The position numbers were made by a program, and so were the translations under genes. The notes under the pieces are model-generated. The model saw only the letters and a program-made list of their open reading frames with translations, ran no database searches and was not told the origin of the DNA. A stretch of 64,000 nucleotides of DNA, taken from contig JAKZAN010000157.1 in NCBI GenBank assembly GCA_023053545.1, forward strand, positions 16,016 to 80,015. Reading direction: 5' to 3'. The first letter of the stretch is position 1. Each line of letters begins with the position of its first letter. Below are positions 25,810 to 38,795 of the stretch, piece by piece. This stretch comes from Lepidurus packardi. Lineage: Eukaryota > Arthropoda > Branchiopoda > Notostraca > Triopsidae.

Positions 25810-28800
25810 ATTAATTCAGTCCGTAAGGAATTAATTCAGTCCGTAAGGAATTAATTCAGTTCGTAAGGAATTATTTCAGTACGTAAGGAAATAATTTAGT
25901 CCGTAAGTAATTAATTCAGTCCGTAAGGAATAACTTCAATTCGTAAGGAAATAATTCAGTCCGTAATGGATTAATTCAGTCCGTAATGAATTAATTCAGT
26001 CCGTAAGGAATTAATAAAATCCGTACGGAATTTATTCAGACCGTAAGGAATTAATTAAATACGTAAGGAATTAATTAAGTCCGAAAGGAATTAATTAAGT
26101 CCGTAAGGAATTAATTCAGTCCGTAAGGAATTTATTCAGTCCGTAAGGATTTAATTCAGTCCGTAAGGTATTAATTCAGTCCGTAAGGAATTAATTCAGT
26201 CCGTAAGGAATTAATTCAGTCCGTAAGGAATTAATTCAGTCCGTAAGGAATAAGTTCATTACGTAAGGAATTAATTCAGTCCGTAATCGATTAATTCAGT
26301 CCGTAAGGAATTAATTAAGGTATTAATTCAGTCCGTAAGGAATTAATTCAGTCCGTAAGGAATTAATTCAGTCCGTAAGGAATTATTTCAGTCCGTAATT
26401 AATTTATTCATTCCTTACGGAATTAATTAAGTCCATAAGGAATTAATTCAGTCTGTAAGGATTTAATTAAGTCCGTAATGAATTAATTCAGTCCGTAAGG
26501 AATTAATTCAGTCCGTAAGGAATTAATTCAGTACGTAAGGAATTAATGCAGTCCGTAAGTAATTAATTCAGTCCGTAAGGAATAACTTCAATTCGTAAGG
26601 AAATAATTCAGTCCGTAATGGATTAATTAAGTCCGTAATGAATTAATTCAGTCCGTAAGGAATTAATAAAATCCGTACGGAATTAATTCAGACCGTAAGG
26701 AATTAATTAAGTACGTAAGGAATTAATTAAGTCCGAAAGGAATTAATTAAGTCCGTAAGGAATTAATTCAGTCCGTAAGGAATTAATTCAGTCCGTAAGG
26801 TATTAATTCAGTCCGTAAGCAATTAATTCAGTCCGTAAGGAATTAATTCAGTCCGTAAGGAATTAATTCAGTCCGTAAGGAATTAATTCAGTCCGTAAGG
26901 AATAAGTTCATTACGTAAGGAATTAATTCAGTCCGTAATCGATTAATTAAGTCCGAAATGAATTAATTCAGTCCGTATGAAATTAATTCAGTCCGTAAGG
27001 AATTAATTAAGGTATTAATTCAGTCCGTATGAAATTAATTCAGTCCGTAAGGAATTAATTAAGGTATTAATTCAGTCCGTAAGGAATTAATTCAGTCCGT
27101 AAGGAATTATTTCAGTCCGTAATTAATTAATTCATTCCTTACGGAATTAATTAAGTCCATAAGGAATTAATTCAGTCTGTAAGGATTTAATTAAGTCCGT
27201 AATGAATTAATTCAGTCCGTAAGGAATTAATTCAGTCCGTAAGGAATTAATTCAGTACGTAAGAAATTAATTCAGTCCGTAAGGAATTATTTCAGTCCGT
27301 AATTAATTCATTCATTCCTTACGGAATTAATTAAGTCCATAAGGAATTAATTCAGTCCGTAAGGAATTAATTCAGTCCGTAAGGAATTAAATAAATCCGT
27401 AAGGAATTAATTCAGTCCGTGAGGAATTAATTCAGTCCGTAAGGAATTAATTCAGTCCGTAAGGAATTATTTCAGTCCGTAATTAATTAATTCATTCCTT
27501 ACGGAATTAGTTAAGTCCATAAGGAATAATTTCAGTCTGTAAGGATTTAATTATGTCGGTAATGAATTAATTCAGTCCGCAAGGAATTAATTCAGTCCGT
27601 AAGGAATTAATTCAGTAAGAAAGGAATTCAATCAATCCTAAAGAATTAATTCAGTCCGTAAGGAAATAATTAAGTCCGTAAGGAATTAATTCAGTCCGTA
27701 AGGAATTAATTCAGTCCGTAAGGAATTAATTCGGTAAGAAAGGAATTCAATCAATCCTAAAGAATTAATTCAGTCCGTAAGGAAATAATTCAGTCCGTAA
27801 GGAATTAATTCAGTCCGTAAGGAATTAATTCAGTCCGTAAGGAATTAATTAAGTCCGTAAGGAATTAATTCAGTCCGTAAGTAGTTAATAAAATCCGTAC
27901 GGAATTAATTCAGACCGTAAGGAATTAATTAAGTACGTAAGGAATTAATTAAGTCCGTAAGGAATTAATTCAGTCCGTAAGGAATTAATTCAGTCCGTAA
28001 TCAATTAATTCAGTCCGTAAGGAATTAATTCAGTCCGTAAGGATTTAATTCAGTCCGTAAGGTATTAATTCAGTCCGTAAGGAATTAATTCAGTCCGTAA
28101 GGAATTAATTCAGTCCTTAAGGAATTAATTCAGTAAGAAAGGAATTAATACAGTCCGTAAGGAATTAATTCAGTAAGAAAGGAATTCAATCAATCCTAAA
28201 GAATTAATTCAGTCCGTAAGGAATTAATTCAGTCCGTAAGGAATTAATTCAGTCCGTAAGGAATTAATTAAATCCGTACGGAATTAATTCAGACCGTAAG
28301 GAATTACATAAGTACGTAAGGAATTAATTCAGTCCGTAAGGAATTAATTCAGTCAGTAAGGAACTAATTCAGTCTGTAAGGAATTAATTCAGTCCGTATG
28401 AAATTAATTCAGTCCGTAAGGAATTAATTAAGGAATTAATTCAGTCCGTAAGTAATTAATTCAGTCCGCAAGGAATTATTTCAGTCCGTAATTAATTAAT
28501 TAATTCCTTACGGAATTAATTAAGTCCGTAAGGAATTAATTCAGTCCGTAAGGAATTAATTCAGTCCGTAAGGAATTAATTCAGTAAGAAAGGAATTCAA
28601 TCAATCCTAAAGAATTAATTCAGTCCGTAAGGAAATAATTAAGTCCGTAAGGAATTAATTCAGTCCGTAAGGAATTAATTCTGTCCGTAAGGATTTAATT
28701 CAGTCCGTAAGGTATTAATTCAGTCCGTAGTGAATTAATTAAGTCCGTAAGGAATTAATTAAGTCCGTAAGGTATTAATTCAGTCCGAAAGGAATTATTT

Positions 28801-31374
28801 CAGTCCGTAATTAATTAATTCATTCCTTACGGAATTAATTAAGTCCGTAAAAAATTAATTCAGTCCGTAAGGAATTAATTCAGTAAGAAAGGAATTCAAT
28901 CAATCCTAAAGAATTAATTCAGTCCGTAAGGAAATAATTCAGTCCGTAATGAATAAGTTCAGTACGTATTGGATTAATTAAGTCCGTAATGAATTAATTC
29001 AGTCCGTATGAAATTAATTCAGTCCGTAAGGAATTAATTAAGGAATTAATTCAGTCCTTAAGGAATTAATTCAGTAAGAAAGGAATTAATACAGTCCGTA
29101 AGGAATTAATTCAGCCCGTAAGGAATTAATTCAGTCCGTAAGGAATTAATTCAGTCCGTAAGGAATTAATTCAGTCCGTAAGGAATTAATTCAGTCCGTA
29201 AGGAATTAATTCAGTCCGTAAGGAATTATTTCAGTCCGTAATTAATTAATTCATTCCTTACGGAATTAGTTAAGTCCATAAGGAATAATTTCAGTCTGTA
29301 AGGATTTAATTATGTCGGTAATGAATTAATTCAGTCCGCAAGGATTTAATTATGTCGGTAATGAATTAATTCAGTCCGCAAGGAATTAATTCAGTCCGTA
29401 AGGAATTAATTCAGTAAGAAAGGAATTCAATCAATCCTAAAGAATTAATTCAGTCCGTAAGGAAATAATTAAGTCCGTAAGGAATTAATTCAGTCCGTAA
29501 GGGATTAATTCAGTCCGTAAGGAATTAATTCGGTAAGAAAGGAATTCAATCAATCCTAAAGAATTAATTCAGTCCGTAAGGAAATAATTCAGTCAGTAAG
29601 GACATAATTCAGTCCGTAAGGAATTAATTCAGTCCGTAAGGAATTAATTCAGTCCGTAAGGAATTAATTCAGTCCGTAAGGAATTAATTCAGTCCGTAAG
29701 GATTTTATTCAGTCCGTAAGGTATTAATTCAGTCCGTAAGGAATTAATTCAGTCCGTAAGGAATTAATTCAGTCCGTAAGGAATTAATTCAGTCCGTAAG
29801 GAATTAATTCAGTCCGTAAGGAATTAATTCGGTAAGAAAGGAATTCAATCAATCCTAAAGAATTAATTCAGTCCGTAAGGAAATAATTCAGTCCGTAAGG
29901 AATTAATTCAGTCCGTAAGGAATTAATTCAGTCCGTAAGGAATTAATTCAGTCCGTATGAAATTAATTCAGTCCGTAAGGAATTAATTAAGGAATTAATT
30001 CAGTCCGTAAGTAATTAATTCAGTCCGTAAGGAATTATTTCAGTCCGTAATTAATTAATTCATCCCTTACGGAATTAATTAAGTCCGTAAGAAATTAATT
30101 CTGTCCGAAAGGAATTAATGAAGTCCGTAAGGAATTAATTCATTCCGTAAGGAATTATTTCAGTCCGTAATTAATTCATTCATTCCTTACGGAATTAATT
30201 AAGTCCGTAAGGAATTAATTCAGTCCGTAAGGAATTAATTCAGTAAGAAAGGAATTCAATCAATCCTAAAGAATTAATTCAGTCCGTAAGGAAATAATTC
30301 AGTCCGTAATTAATAAGTTCAGTACGTATTGGATTAATTAAGTCCGTAATGAATTAATTCAGTCCGTATGAAATTAATTCAGTCCGTAAGGAATTAATTA
30401 AGGAATTAATTCAGTCCTTAAGGAATTAATTCAGTAAGAAAGGAATTAATACAGTCCGTAAGGAATTAATTCAGTCCGTAAGGAATTATTTCAGTCCGTA
30501 ATTAATTCATTCATTCCTTACGGAATTAATTAAGTCCGTAAGGAATTAATTCAGTCCGTAAGGAATTAATTCAGTAAGAAAGGAATTCAATCAATCCTAA
30601 AGAATTAATTCAGTCCGTAAGGAAATAATTCAGTCCGTAATGAATAAGTTCAGTACGTATTGGATTAATTAAGTCCGTAATGAATTAATTCAGTCCGTAT
30701 GAAATTAATTCAGTCCGTAAGGAATTAATTAAGGAATTAATTCAGTCCTTAAGGAATTAATTCAGTAAGAAAGGAATTAATACAGTCCGTAAGGAATTAA
30801 TTCAGTCCGTAAGGAATTAATTCAGTCCGTGAGGAATTAATTCAGTCCGTAAGGAATTAATTCAGTCCGTAAGGAATTATTTCAGTCCGTAATTAATTAA
30901 TTCATTCCTTACGGAATTAGTTAAGTCCATAAGGAATAATTTCAGTCTGTAAGGATTTAATTATGTCGGTAATGAATTAATTCAGTCCGCAAGGAATTAA
31001 TTCAGTCCGTAAGGAATTAATTCAGTAAGAAAGGAATTCAATCAATCCTAAAGAATTAATTCAGTCCGTAAGGAAATAATTAAGTCCGTAAGGAATTAAT
31101 TCAGTCCGTAAGGAATTAATTCAGTCCGTAAGGAATTAATTCGGTAAGAAAGGAATTAATTAAGTCCGTAAGGAATTAATTCAGTCCGTAAGTAGTTAAT
31201 AAAATCCGTACGGAATTAATTCAGACCGTAAGGAATTAATTAAGTACGTAAGGAATTAATTAAGTCCGTAAGGAATTAATTCAGTCCGTAAGGAATTAAT
31301 TCAGTCCGTAATCAATTAATTCAGTCCGTAAGGAATTAATTCAGTCCGTAAGGATTTAATTCAGTCCGTAAGGT
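25810..31374 (+). repeat. 5,565-bp tandem duplication, copy 2 (B+A)
   Basis: Second copy of the 20,245-25,809 segment. Even singletons such as CCGTAATTAATAAGTTC (about 24,741 and 30,306) and the CATCCCTTACGG form of the inverted monomer (about 24,495 and 30,060) are shared, so divergence since duplication is very low. Similarity to the end of copy 1 continues to about 31,424. The tail, from about 31,027, also forms the beginning of the 1,576-bp triplication, so two duplication events overlap here. Base-level identity was not computed. Confidence 0.88.
28498..28541. repeat. Inverted monomer hairpin, 17-bp perfect arms
   Basis: Same dyad at exactly 5,565 bp from the 22,933 site, inside copy 2 of that duplication. 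Confidence 0.9.
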
Positions 31375-32602
31375 ATTAATTCAGTCCGTAAGGAATTAAT
31401 TCAGTCCGTAAGGAATTAATTCAGTCCGTAAGGAATTAGTTCGGTAAGAAAGGAATTCAATCAATCCTAAAGAATTAATTCAGTCCGTAAGGAAATAATT
31501 CAGTCCGTAAGGAATTAATTCAGTCCGTAAGGAATTAATTCAGTCCGTAAGGAATTAATTAAATCCGTAAGGAATTAATTCAGTCCGTAAGTAATTAATG
31601 AAATCCGTACGGAATTAATTCAGACCGTAAGGAATTAATTAAGTACGTAAGGAATTAATTCAGTCCTTAAGGAATTAATTAAGTACGTAAGGAATTAATT
31701 CAGTCCGTAAGGAATTAATTCAGTCAGTAAGAAATTAAGAAATTAATTCAGTCCGTAAGGAATTAATTCAGTCCGTATGAAATTAATTCAGTCCGTAAGG
31801 AATTAATTAAGGAATTAATTCAGTCCGTAAGTAATTAATTCAGTCCGTAATTAATTAATTCATTCCTTACGGAATTAATTAAGTCCGTAAGGAATTAATT
31901 CAGTCCGTAAGGAATTAATTCAGTCCGTAAGGAATTAATTCAGTCCGTAAGGAATTAATTCAGTAAGAAAGGAATTCAATCAATCCTAAAGAATTAATTC
32001 AGTCCGTAAGGAAATAATTAAGTCCGTAAGGAATTAATTCAGTCCGTAAGGAATTAATTCTGTCCGTAAGGATTTAGTTCAGTCCGTAAGGTATTAATTC
32101 AGTCCGTAGTGAATTAATTAAGTCCGTAAGGAATTAATTCAGTCCGAAAGGAATTAATGAAGTCCGTAAGGAATTAATTCATTCCGTAAGGAATTATTTC
32201 AGTCCGTAATTAATTAATTCATTCCTTACGGAATTAATTAAGTCCGTAAGGAATTAATTCAGTCCGTAAGGAATTAATTCAGTAAGAAAGGAATTCAATC
32301 AATCCTAAAGAATTAATTCAGTCAGTAAGGAAATAATTAAGTCCGTAAGGAATTAATTCAGTCCGTAAGGAATTAATTCTGTCCGAAAGGATTTAATTCA
32401 GTCCGTAAGGTATTAATTCAGTCCGTAGTGAATTAGTTAAGTCCGTAAGGAATTAATTAAGTCCGTAATGAATTAATTAAGTCCGAAAGGAATTAATGAA
32501 GTTAGTAATGAATTATTTCAGTCCGTAATTAATTAATTCATTCCTTACGGAATTGATTAAGTCCGTAAGGAATTAATTCAGTCCGTAAGGAATTAATTCG
32601 GT
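31027..32602 (+). repeat. 1,576-bp tandem triplication, copy 1
   Basis: First of three consecutive copies. TTCGGTAAGAAAGG followed directly by AATTAATTAAG (31,141 and 32,717) and GTTAGTAATG (32,501 and 34,077) are both 1,576 bp apart. The unit contains an odd partial monomer, AAGAAATTAAGAAATTAATTC (about 31,729), and three inverted monomers. Its first 350 bp overlap the end of the preceding 5,565-bp copy. Confidence 0.85.
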
Positions 32603-34178
32603 AAGAAAGGAATTCAATCAATCCTAAAGAATTAATTCAGTCCGTAAGGAAATAATTAAGTCCGTAAGGAATTAATTCAGTCCGTAAGGAATTAATTCAG
32701 TCCGTAAGGAATTAATTCGGTAAGAAAGGAATTAATTAAGTCCGTAAGGAATTAATTCAGTCCGTAAGTAGTTAATAAAATCCGTACGGAATTAATTCAG
32801 ACCGTAAGGAATTAATTAAGTACGTAAGGAATTAATTAAGTCCGTAAGGAATTAATTCAGTCCGTAAGGAATTAATTCAGTCCGTAATCAATTAATTCAG
32901 TCCGTAAGGAATTAATTCAGTCCGTAAGGATTTAATTCAGTCCGTAAGGTATTAATTCAGTCCGTAAGGAATTAATTCAGTCCGTAAGGAATTAATTCAG
33001 TCCGTAAGGAATTAGTTCGGTAAGAAAGGAATTCAATCAATCCTAAAGAATTAATTCAGTCCGTAAGGAAATAATTCAGTCCGTAAGGAATTAATTCAGT
33101 CCGTAAGGAATTAATTCAGTCCGTAAGGAATTAATTAAATCCGTAAGGAATTAATTCAGTCCGTAAGTAATTAATGAAATCCGTACGGAATTAATTCAGA
33201 CCGTAAGGAATTAATTAAGTACGTAAGGAATTAATTCAGTCCTTAAGGAATTAATTAAGTACGTAAGGAATTAATTCAGTCCGTAAGGAATTAATTCAGT
33301 CAGTAAGAAATTAAGAAATTAATTCAGTCCGTAAGGAATTAATTCAGTCCGTATGAAATTAATTCAGTCCGTAAGGAATTAATTAAGGAATTAATTCAGT
33401 CCGTAAGTAATTAATTCAGTCCGTAATTAATTAATTCATTCCTTACGGAATTAATTAAGTCCGTAAGGAATTAATTCAGTCCGTAAGGAATTAATTCAGT
33501 CCGTAAGGAATTAATTCAGTCCGTAAGGAATTAATTCAGTAAGAAAGGAATTCAATCAATCCTAAAGAATTAATTCAGTCCGTAAGGAAATAATTAAGTC
33601 CGTAAGGAATTAATTCAGTCCGTAAGGAATTAATTCTGTCCGTAAGGATTTAGTTCAGTCCGTAAGGTATTAATTCAGTCCGTAGTGAATTAATTAAGTC
33701 CGTAAGGAATTAATTCAGTCCGAAAGGAATTAATGAAGTCCGTAAGGAATTAATTCATTCCGTAAGGAATTATTTCAGTCCGTAATTAATTAATTCATTC
33801 CTTACGGAATTAATTAAGTCCGTAAGGAATTAATTCAGTCCGTAAGGAATTAATTCAGTAAGAAAGGAATTCAATCAATCCTAAAGAATTAATTCAGTCA
33901 GTAAGGAAATAATTAAGTCCGTAAGGAATTAATTCAGTCCGTAAGGAATTAATTCTGTCCGAAAGGATTTAATTCAGTCCGTAAGGTATTAATTCAGTCC
34001 GTAGTGAATTAGTTAAGTCCGTAAGGAATTAATTAAGTCCGTAATGAATTAATTAAGTCCGAAAGGAATTAATGAAGTTAGTAATGAATTATTTCAGTCC
34101 GTAATTAATTAATTCATTCCTTACGGAATTGATTAAGTCCGTAAGGAATTAATTCAGTCCGTAAGGAATTAATTCGGT
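32603..34178 (+). repeat. 1,576-bp tandem triplication, copy 2
   Basis: Second copy of the unit that starts at 31,027, with the same rare variants (GTTAGTAATG at 34,077, the AAGAAATTAAGAAATT partial unit at about 33,306, TTAATGAAATCC at about 33,172). Confidence 0.85.
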
Positions 34179-35674
34179 AAGAAAGGAATTCAATCAATCC
34201 TAAAGAATTAATTCAGTCCGTAAGGAAATAATTCAGTCCGTAAGGAATTAATTCAGTCCGTAAGGAAATAATTAAGTCCGTAAGGAATTAATTCAGTCCG
34301 TAAGTAGTTAATAAAATCCGTACGGAATTAATTCAGACCGTAAGGAATTAATTAAGTACGTAAGGAATTAATTAAGTCCGTAAGGAATTAATTCAGTCCG
34401 TAAGGAATTAATTCAGTCCGTAATCAATTAATTCAGTCCGTAAGGAATTAATTCAGTCCGTAAGGATTTAATTCAGTCCGTAAGGTATTAATTCAGTCCG
34501 TAAGGAATTAATTCAGTCCGTAAGGAATTAATTCAGTCCGTAAGGAATTAATTCGGTAAGAAAGGAATTCAATCAATCCTAAAGAATTAATTCAGTCCGT
34601 AAGGAAATAATTCAGTCCGTAAGGAATTAATTCAGTCCGTAAGGAATTAATTCAGTCCGTAAGGAATTAATTAAATCCGTAAGGAATTAATTCAGTCCGT
34701 AAGTAATTAATGAAATCCGTACGGAATTAATTCAGACCGTAAGGAATTAATTAAGTACGTAAGGAATTAATTCAGTCCTTAAGGAATTAATTAAGTACGT
34801 AAGGAATTAATTCAGTCCGTAAGGAATTAATTCAGTCAGTAAGAAATTAAGAAATTAATTCAGTCCGTAAGGAATTAATTAAGGAATTAATTCAGTCCGT
34901 AAGTAATTAATTCAGTCCGTAATTAATTAATTCATTCCTTACGGAATTAATTAAGTCCGTAAGGAATTAATTCAGTCCGTAAGGAATTAATTCAGTCCGT
35001 AAGGAATTAATTCAGTCCGTAAGGAATTAATTCAGTAAGAAAGGAATTCAATCAATCCTAAAGAATTAATTCAGTCCGTAAGGAAATAATTAAGTCCGTA
35101 AGGAATTAATTCAGTCCGTAAGGAATTAATTCTGTCCGTAAGGATTTAGTTCAGTCCGTAAGGTATTAATTCAGTCCGTAGTGAATTAATTAAGTCCGTA
35201 AGGAATTAATTCAGTCCGAAAGGAATTAATGAAGTCCGTAAGGAATTAATTCATTCCGTAAGGAATTATTTCAGTCCGTAATTAATTAATTCATTCCTTA
35301 CGGAATTAATTAAGTCCGTAAGGAATTAATTCAGTCCGTAAGGAAGTAATTCAGTAAGAAAGGAATTCAATCAATCCTAAAGAATTAATTCAGTCCGTAA
35401 GGAAATAATTAAGTCCGTAAGGAATTAATTCAGTCCGTAAGGAATTAATTCTGTCCGTAAGGATTTAATTCAGTCCGTAAGGTATTAATTCAGTCCGTAG
35501 TGAATTAGTTAAGTCCGTAAGGAATTAATTAAGTCCGTAATGAATTAATTAAGTCCGAAAGGAATTAATGAAGTTAGTAATGAATTATTTCAGTCCGTAA
35601 TTAATTAATTCATTCCTTACGGAATTGATTAAGTCCGTAAGGAATTAATTCAGTCCGTAAGGAAATAATTCAGT
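34179..35674 (+). repeat. 1,576-bp tandem triplication, copy 3 (shorter)
   Basis: Third copy. GTTAGTAATG at 35,573 is 1,496 bp after 34,077, so this copy is 80 bp (four monomers) shorter. Losses are visible near 34,261, where a TTCGGTAAGAAAGG unit is missing, and near 34,860, where two monomers are missing before the TTAATTAAGGAA remnant. The end is placed where the order changes to the next block, to within a few monomers. Confidence 0.78.
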
Positions 35675-36735
35675 CCGTAAGGAATTAATTCAGTCCGTAA
35701 GGAATTAATTCAGTCCGTAAGTAGTTAATAAAATCCGTACGGAATTTATTCAGACCGTAAGGAATTAATTAAGTACGTAAGGAATTAATTAATTCCGTAA
35801 GGAATTAATTAAGTCCGTAAGGAATTAATTCAGTCCGTAAGGAATTAATTCCGTCCGTAAGGAATAATTCAGTCAGTAAGGAATTATTTCAGTCCGTAAG
35901 GAATTAATTCAGTCCGTAAGGAATTAATTCAGTCCGTAAGGATTTAATTCAGTCCGTAAGGTATTAATTCAGTCCGTAAGGAATTAATTAAGTCCGTAAG
36001 GAATTAATTAAGTCCGTAAGGAAATAATTCAGTCCGTAAGGAATTAATTCAGTCCGTAAGGAATTACTTCAGTCCGTAAGGATTTAATTCTGTCTATAAG
36101 GATTTAATTCAGTCCGTAAGGTATTAATTCAGTCCGTTAGGGATTTATTCAGTCCGTAAGGAATTAATTCAGTCCGTAAGGAATTAATTCAGTCCGTAAT
36201 GAATAAGTTCAGTACGTAAGGAATTAATTCAGTCCGTAATGGATTAATTATGTCCGTAATGAATTAATTCAGTCCGTAAGGAATTAATTCAGTCCGTAAG
36301 GAATTAATTCAGTCCGTAAGGAATTAATTCAGTAAGAAAGGAATTAAATCAATCCTAAAGAATTAATTCAGTCCGTAAGGAAATAATTAAGTCCGTAAGG
36401 AATTAATTCAGTCCGTAAGGAATTAATTCTGTCCGTAAGTATTTAATTCAGTCCGTAAGGTATTAATTCAGTCCGTAGTGAATTAATTAAGTCCGTAAAG
36501 AATTAATTCAGTCCGTAAGGAATTAATTCAGTCCGTAAGGAATTAATTCAGTCAGTAAGGAATTAATTCAGTCCGTAAGGTATTAATTCAGTCCGTAAGA
36601 AATTAATTCAGTCCGTAAGGAATTAATTCAGTCCGTAAGGAATAAGTTCAGTACGTAAGGAATTAATTCAGTCCGTATGAAATTAATTCATTCCGTAAGG
36701 AATTAATTAAGGAATTGATTCAGTCCGTAAGGAAT
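35675..36735 (+). repeat. Family A block without inverted monomers
   Basis: Family A array resembling the first 6 kb of the window more than its neighbours, with variants such as CAGTACG after AATAAGTT. It includes a 19-bp unit, GGAATAATTCAGTCAG (about 35,860), which shifts the register by one base. No inverted monomer is seen from about 35,620 to about 39,950. Confidence 0.7.
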
Positions 36736-37765
36736 TAATTCAGTCCGTAAAGAATTAATTCAGTGCGTAAGGAATTAATTCAGTCCGTAAGGAATTAATT
36801 CTGTCCGTAAGGATTTAATTCAGTCCGTAAGAAATTGATTCAGTCCGTAAGACATTAATTCAGTCCGTAATGGATTAATTAAGTCCGTAATGAGTTAATT
36901 CAGTCCGTATGAAATTAATTCAGCAAGAAAGGAATTCAATCAATCCTAAAGAATTAATTCAGTCCGAAAGGAAATAATTCAGTCCGTAAGGAATTAATTC
37001 AGTCCGTAAGGAATTAATTCAGTCCGTGAGGAATTAATTAAGTCCGTAAGGAATTAATTCAGTCCGTAAAGAATTAATTCTGTCCGTAAGGAATTAATTC
37101 AGTCCGTAACGTATTAATTCAGTCCGTAAGGAATTAATTCAGTCCGTAAGGTATTAATTCAGTCCGTTAGGTATTAGTTCAGTCCGTAAGGAATTAATTC
37201 AGTCCGTATGAAATTAATTCAGTCCGTAAGGAATTAATTAAGGAATTAATTCAGTCCGTAAGGAATTAATTCAGTAAGAAAGGAATTAATACAGTCCGTA
37301 AGGAATTAATTAATTCCGTAAGGAATTAATTAAGTCCGTAAGGAATTAATTCAGTCCGTAAGGAATTAATTCCGTCCGTAAGGAATAATTCAGTCAGTAA
37401 GGAATTATTTCAGTCCGTAAGGAATTAATTCAGTCCGTAAGGAATTAATTCAGTCCGTAAGGATTTAATTCAGTCCGTAAGGTATTAATTCAGTCCGTAA
37501 GGAATTAATTAAGTCCGTAAGGAATTAATTAAGTCCGTAAGGAAATAATTCAGTCCGTAAGGAATTAATTCATTCCGTAAGGAATAACTTCAGTCCGTAA
37601 GGGTTTAATTCTGTCCGTAAGGATTTAATTCAGTCCGTAAGGTATTAATTCAGTCCGTTAGGTATTTATTCAGTCCGTAAGGAATTAATTCAGTCCGTAA
37701 TGAATAAGTTCAGTACGTAAGGAATTAATTCAGTCCGTAATGGATTAATTATGTCCGTAATGAAT
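36736..37765 (+). repeat. 1,030-bp tandem duplication, copy 1
   Basis: GACATTAATT at 36,851 and 37,881 and GGGTTTAATT at 37,601 and 38,631 are both 1,030 bp apart, defining two adjacent copies. The copy includes the CAGCAAGAAAGG form of the marker dimer (about 36,931) and no inverted monomer. Boundaries are approximate to about one monomer. Confidence 0.8.
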
Positions 37766-38795
37766 TAATTCAGTCCGTAAAGAATTAATTCAGTGCGTAA
37801 GGAATTAATTCAGTCCGTAAGGAATTAATTCTGTCCGTAAGGATTTAATTCAGTCCGTAAGAAATTGATTCAGTCCGTAAGACATTAATTCAGTCCGTAA
37901 TGGATTAATTAAGTCCGTAATGAGTTAATTCAGTCCGTATGAAATTAATTCAGCAAGAAAGGAATTCAATCAATCCTAAAGAATTAATTCAGTCCGATAG
38001 GAAATAATTCAGTCCGTAAGGAATTAATTCAGTCCGTAAGGAATTAATTCAGTCCGTGAGGAATTAATTAATTCCGTAAGGAATTAATTCAGTCCGTAAA
38101 GAATTAATTCTGTCCGTAAGGAATTAATTCAGTCCGTAACGTATTAATTCAGTCCGTAAGGAATTAATTCAGTCCGTAAGGTATTAATTCAGTCCGTTAG
38201 GTATTAGTTCAGTCCGTAAGGAATTAATTCAGTCCGTATGAAATTAATTCAGTCCGTAAGGAATTAATTAAGGAATTAATTCAGTCCGTAAGGAATTAAT
38301 TCAGTAAGAAAGGAATTAATACAGTCCGTAAGGAATTAATTAATTCCGTAAGGAATTAATTAAGTCCGTAAGGAATTAATTCAGTCCGTAAGGAATTAAT
38401 TCCGTCCGTAAGGAATAATTCAGTCAGTAAGGAATTATTTCAGTCCGTAAGGAATTAATTCAGTCCGTAAGGAATTAATTCAGTCCGTAAGGATTTAATT
38501 CAGTCCGTAAGGTATTAATTCAGTCCGTAAGGAATTAATTAAGTCCGTAAGGAATTAATTAAGTCCGTAAGGAAATAATTCAGTCCGTAAGGAATTAATT
38601 CATTCCGTAAGGAATAACTTCAGTCCGTAAGGGTTTAATTCTGTCCGTAAGGATTTAATTCAGTCCGTAAGGTATTAATTCAGTCCGTTAGGTATTTATT
38701 CAGTCCGTAAGGAATTAATTCAGTCCGTAATGAATAAGTTCAGTACGTAAGGAATTAATTCAGTCCGTAATGGATTAATTATGTCCGTAATGAAT
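37766..38795 (+). repeat. 1,030-bp tandem duplication, copy 2
   Basis: Second copy of 36,736-37,765 with small private changes: CCGATAGG at about 37,993 in place of CCGAAAGG, and AATTAATTCCG at about 38,069 in place of AATTAAGTCCG. These show the copies have begun to diverge. Confidence 0.8.

Noticed and set aside
20245-31374. Treating the 5,565-bp duplication as an assembly artefact
   Set aside because: Not accepted as the default because other duplications in the window show private differences and length changes, as real events do. It cannot be excluded without read depth and spanning reads, so it is flagged in the findings.
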